5,352 nt of DNA from Acidobacteriota bacterium (GTDB taxonomy: Bacteria > Acidobacteriota > Vicinamibacteria > Vicinamibacterales > SCN-69-37), in assembly GCA_024653875.1 (NCBI GenBank), contig JANLHE010000044.1, positions 1 through 5,352 on the forward strand, read 5' to 3'. Position numbers and translations under genes: made by a program. Of the stretch, positions 4,854 to 5,352 are shown in pieces; position 1 is the first letter of the stretch; every line of letters begins with the position of its first letter. Under the pieces are notes generated by a model. The model was not told where the DNA came from. It was given only the letters and a program-made list of their open reading frames with translations, and ran no database searches.

Positions 4854-5041
4854 TCGCCCTGCTCCTCGCTGGCGGCTTCGATGGCATGGAGATCAAGCGC
4901 CTGCTTCATCATGCTGAGCCAGAGGGCGACAGCCCCGTCACGCTGTTCCTTGTTCGCGATGATCGGGATGCTGATGCTCGATTCGTACGAACCGTCCGTG
5001 ACCTTCACCCCGAGCACAATCTGTGCCGCCTTCGTGCTCAC
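4850..5041 (-). CDS. Small protein, 63 aa, unknown function
   Basis: Unrecognised. The N-terminal half looks beta-rich (AAQIVLGVKVTDGSYESSIS, residues 5-24, then IPIIANKEQ), and the C-terminal half looks helical and acidic (GAVALWLSMMKQALDLHAIE, then AASEEQGE). No cysteines, signal peptide or membrane segment are evident. The GTG at 5041 overlaps the stop of the 66-aa gene (GTGA) and is preceded by GGAGG at a 5-base spacing. Its own stop overlaps the nuclease start (GTGA). These junctions are the main evidence that it is a real gene. Confidence 0.78.
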   Translation of the reverse strand: MSTKAAQIVLGVKVTDGSYESSISIPIIANKEQRDGAVALWLSMMKQALDLHAIEAASEEQGE

Positions 5042-5238
5042 GCGCCCCTCCGTATCCGCGCGGCCGCGAGCGCGCGCTCCTCGATGAGCAGCAGCTGTCG
5101 CCCCTCATCGAGCGCCGTGCGCTCATCCGCAGTCGGTTCTTCACCGCACGGACATTTGCGGTAGCGGCGATTCCCCAGCGCCACGAACACATGCCGCCCG
5201 CACAGCGTCTTGTCGCACGGCCGCGTCGACGTCATCAC
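5038..5238 (-). CDS. Small Cys-rich protein, 66 aa, possible zinc binder
   Basis: Unrecognised. C8, C13, C29 and C31 (PCDKTLCGRH ... RKCPCGEE) could form a small zinc site, followed by a charged helix (ADERTALDEGRQLLLIEERA, 37-56) and a basic tail. The GTG at 5238 overlaps the TGA of the upstream partial gene (GTGA) and has GGAGG 8 bases before it. The adjacent ATG at 5235 is an alternative start, only one codon shorter. The stop overlaps the 63-aa gene by 4 bases. This is one of three Cys-rich small proteins in the window. Confidence 0.75.
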   Translation of the reverse strand: MMTSTRPCDKTLCGRHVFVALGNRRYRKCPCGEEPTADERTALDEGRQLLLIEERALAAARIRRGA

Positions 5239-5351
5239 GGTCGCAGCCTCCGCCGCCCGTACGCCGCCCGCGCCTCGGCGCTCGCGTGCCGCATCAGATC
5301 GTCCACGTCGCGCTGGTGCCCCTCCAGCCGCATCCCCGCGATCAGCCCGAC
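5235..5351 (-). CDS. C-terminal end of an upstream gene (partial)
   Basis: The last 38 codons of a gene entering from the right edge. The visible residues, VGLIAGMRLEGHQRDVDDLM then RHASAEARAAYGRRRLRP, are charged and probably helical. The TGA at 5237-5235 overlaps the GTG of the 66-aa gene, the same junction type as in the rest of the operon. This selects the frame over a second frame that is also open here. No family can be assigned from so little sequence. Confidence 0.6.
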   Translation of the reverse strand, partial: VGLIAGMRLEGHQRDVDDLMRHASAEARAAYGRRRLRP

Positions 5352-5352
5352 G

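Noticed and set aside
1..5352. tRNA genes, CRISPR arrays, insertion sequences or attachment sites
   Set aside because: No cloverleaf-like segment, regularly spaced direct repeats of CRISPR type, transposase motif or terminal inverted repeats were seen.

Overview
The window looks like part of a tailed-phage or prophage genome from a high-GC host. A terminase small subunit / large subunit pair sits at its left end. A C5-cytosine DNA methyltransferase, a PD-(D/E)XK-type nuclease and several small Cys-rich proteins lie upstream of that pair. All supported genes are on the minus strand, so the operon reads from right to left. High G+C at third codon positions, many GTG starts, and a 275-residue protein of a type I recall from actinobacterial phages suggest an actinobacterial host. 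That last point is memory, not a search result.

Layout in transcription order: partial gene (5351-5235), 66-aa Cys-rich protein (5238-5038), 63-aa unknown (5041-4850), Vsr/DUF559-like nuclease (4853-4377), zinc-ribbon protein (4362-3832), C5 methyltransferase (3827-2733), 59-aa basic protein (2736-2557), 275-aa conserved phage protein (2560-1733), 133-aa Cys-rich protein (1736-1335), terminase small subunit (1289-696), terminase large subunit (699 to beyond the left edge). A long +1-frame reading frame (3829-2756) lies almost entirely inside the methyltransferase. Seven of the gene junctions are 4-base ATGA or GTGA stop/start overlaps, which indicates one translationally coupled operon.

Only two intergenic gaps exceed 4 bases: 1290-1334, and the 14 bases at 4363-4376. 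Each lies beside an identical 19-base sequence containing the palindrome CGACAC-N5-GTGTCG. The first copy sits in the gap upstream of terS. There it overlaps the -35 position of a plausible promoter whose -10 box is placed for a leaderless transcript. The second is in the last codons of the nuclease gene, just upstream of the zinc-ribbon/methyltransferase block. A shared regulator acting on both blocks is the simplest hypothesis.

The strongest oddity is the methyltransferase locus. The annotated frame carries all core catalytic motifs. The +1 frame is open for about 357 codons, carries four regularly spaced W[AQ]TP motifs and ends in LNPAFVTWLMGYPEGW, a sequence typical of phage methyltransferase target-recognition regions. 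By hand count its third codon positions are more GC-rich than those of the catalytic frame in the second half. This looks like a dual-coding gene or a programmed frame switch.
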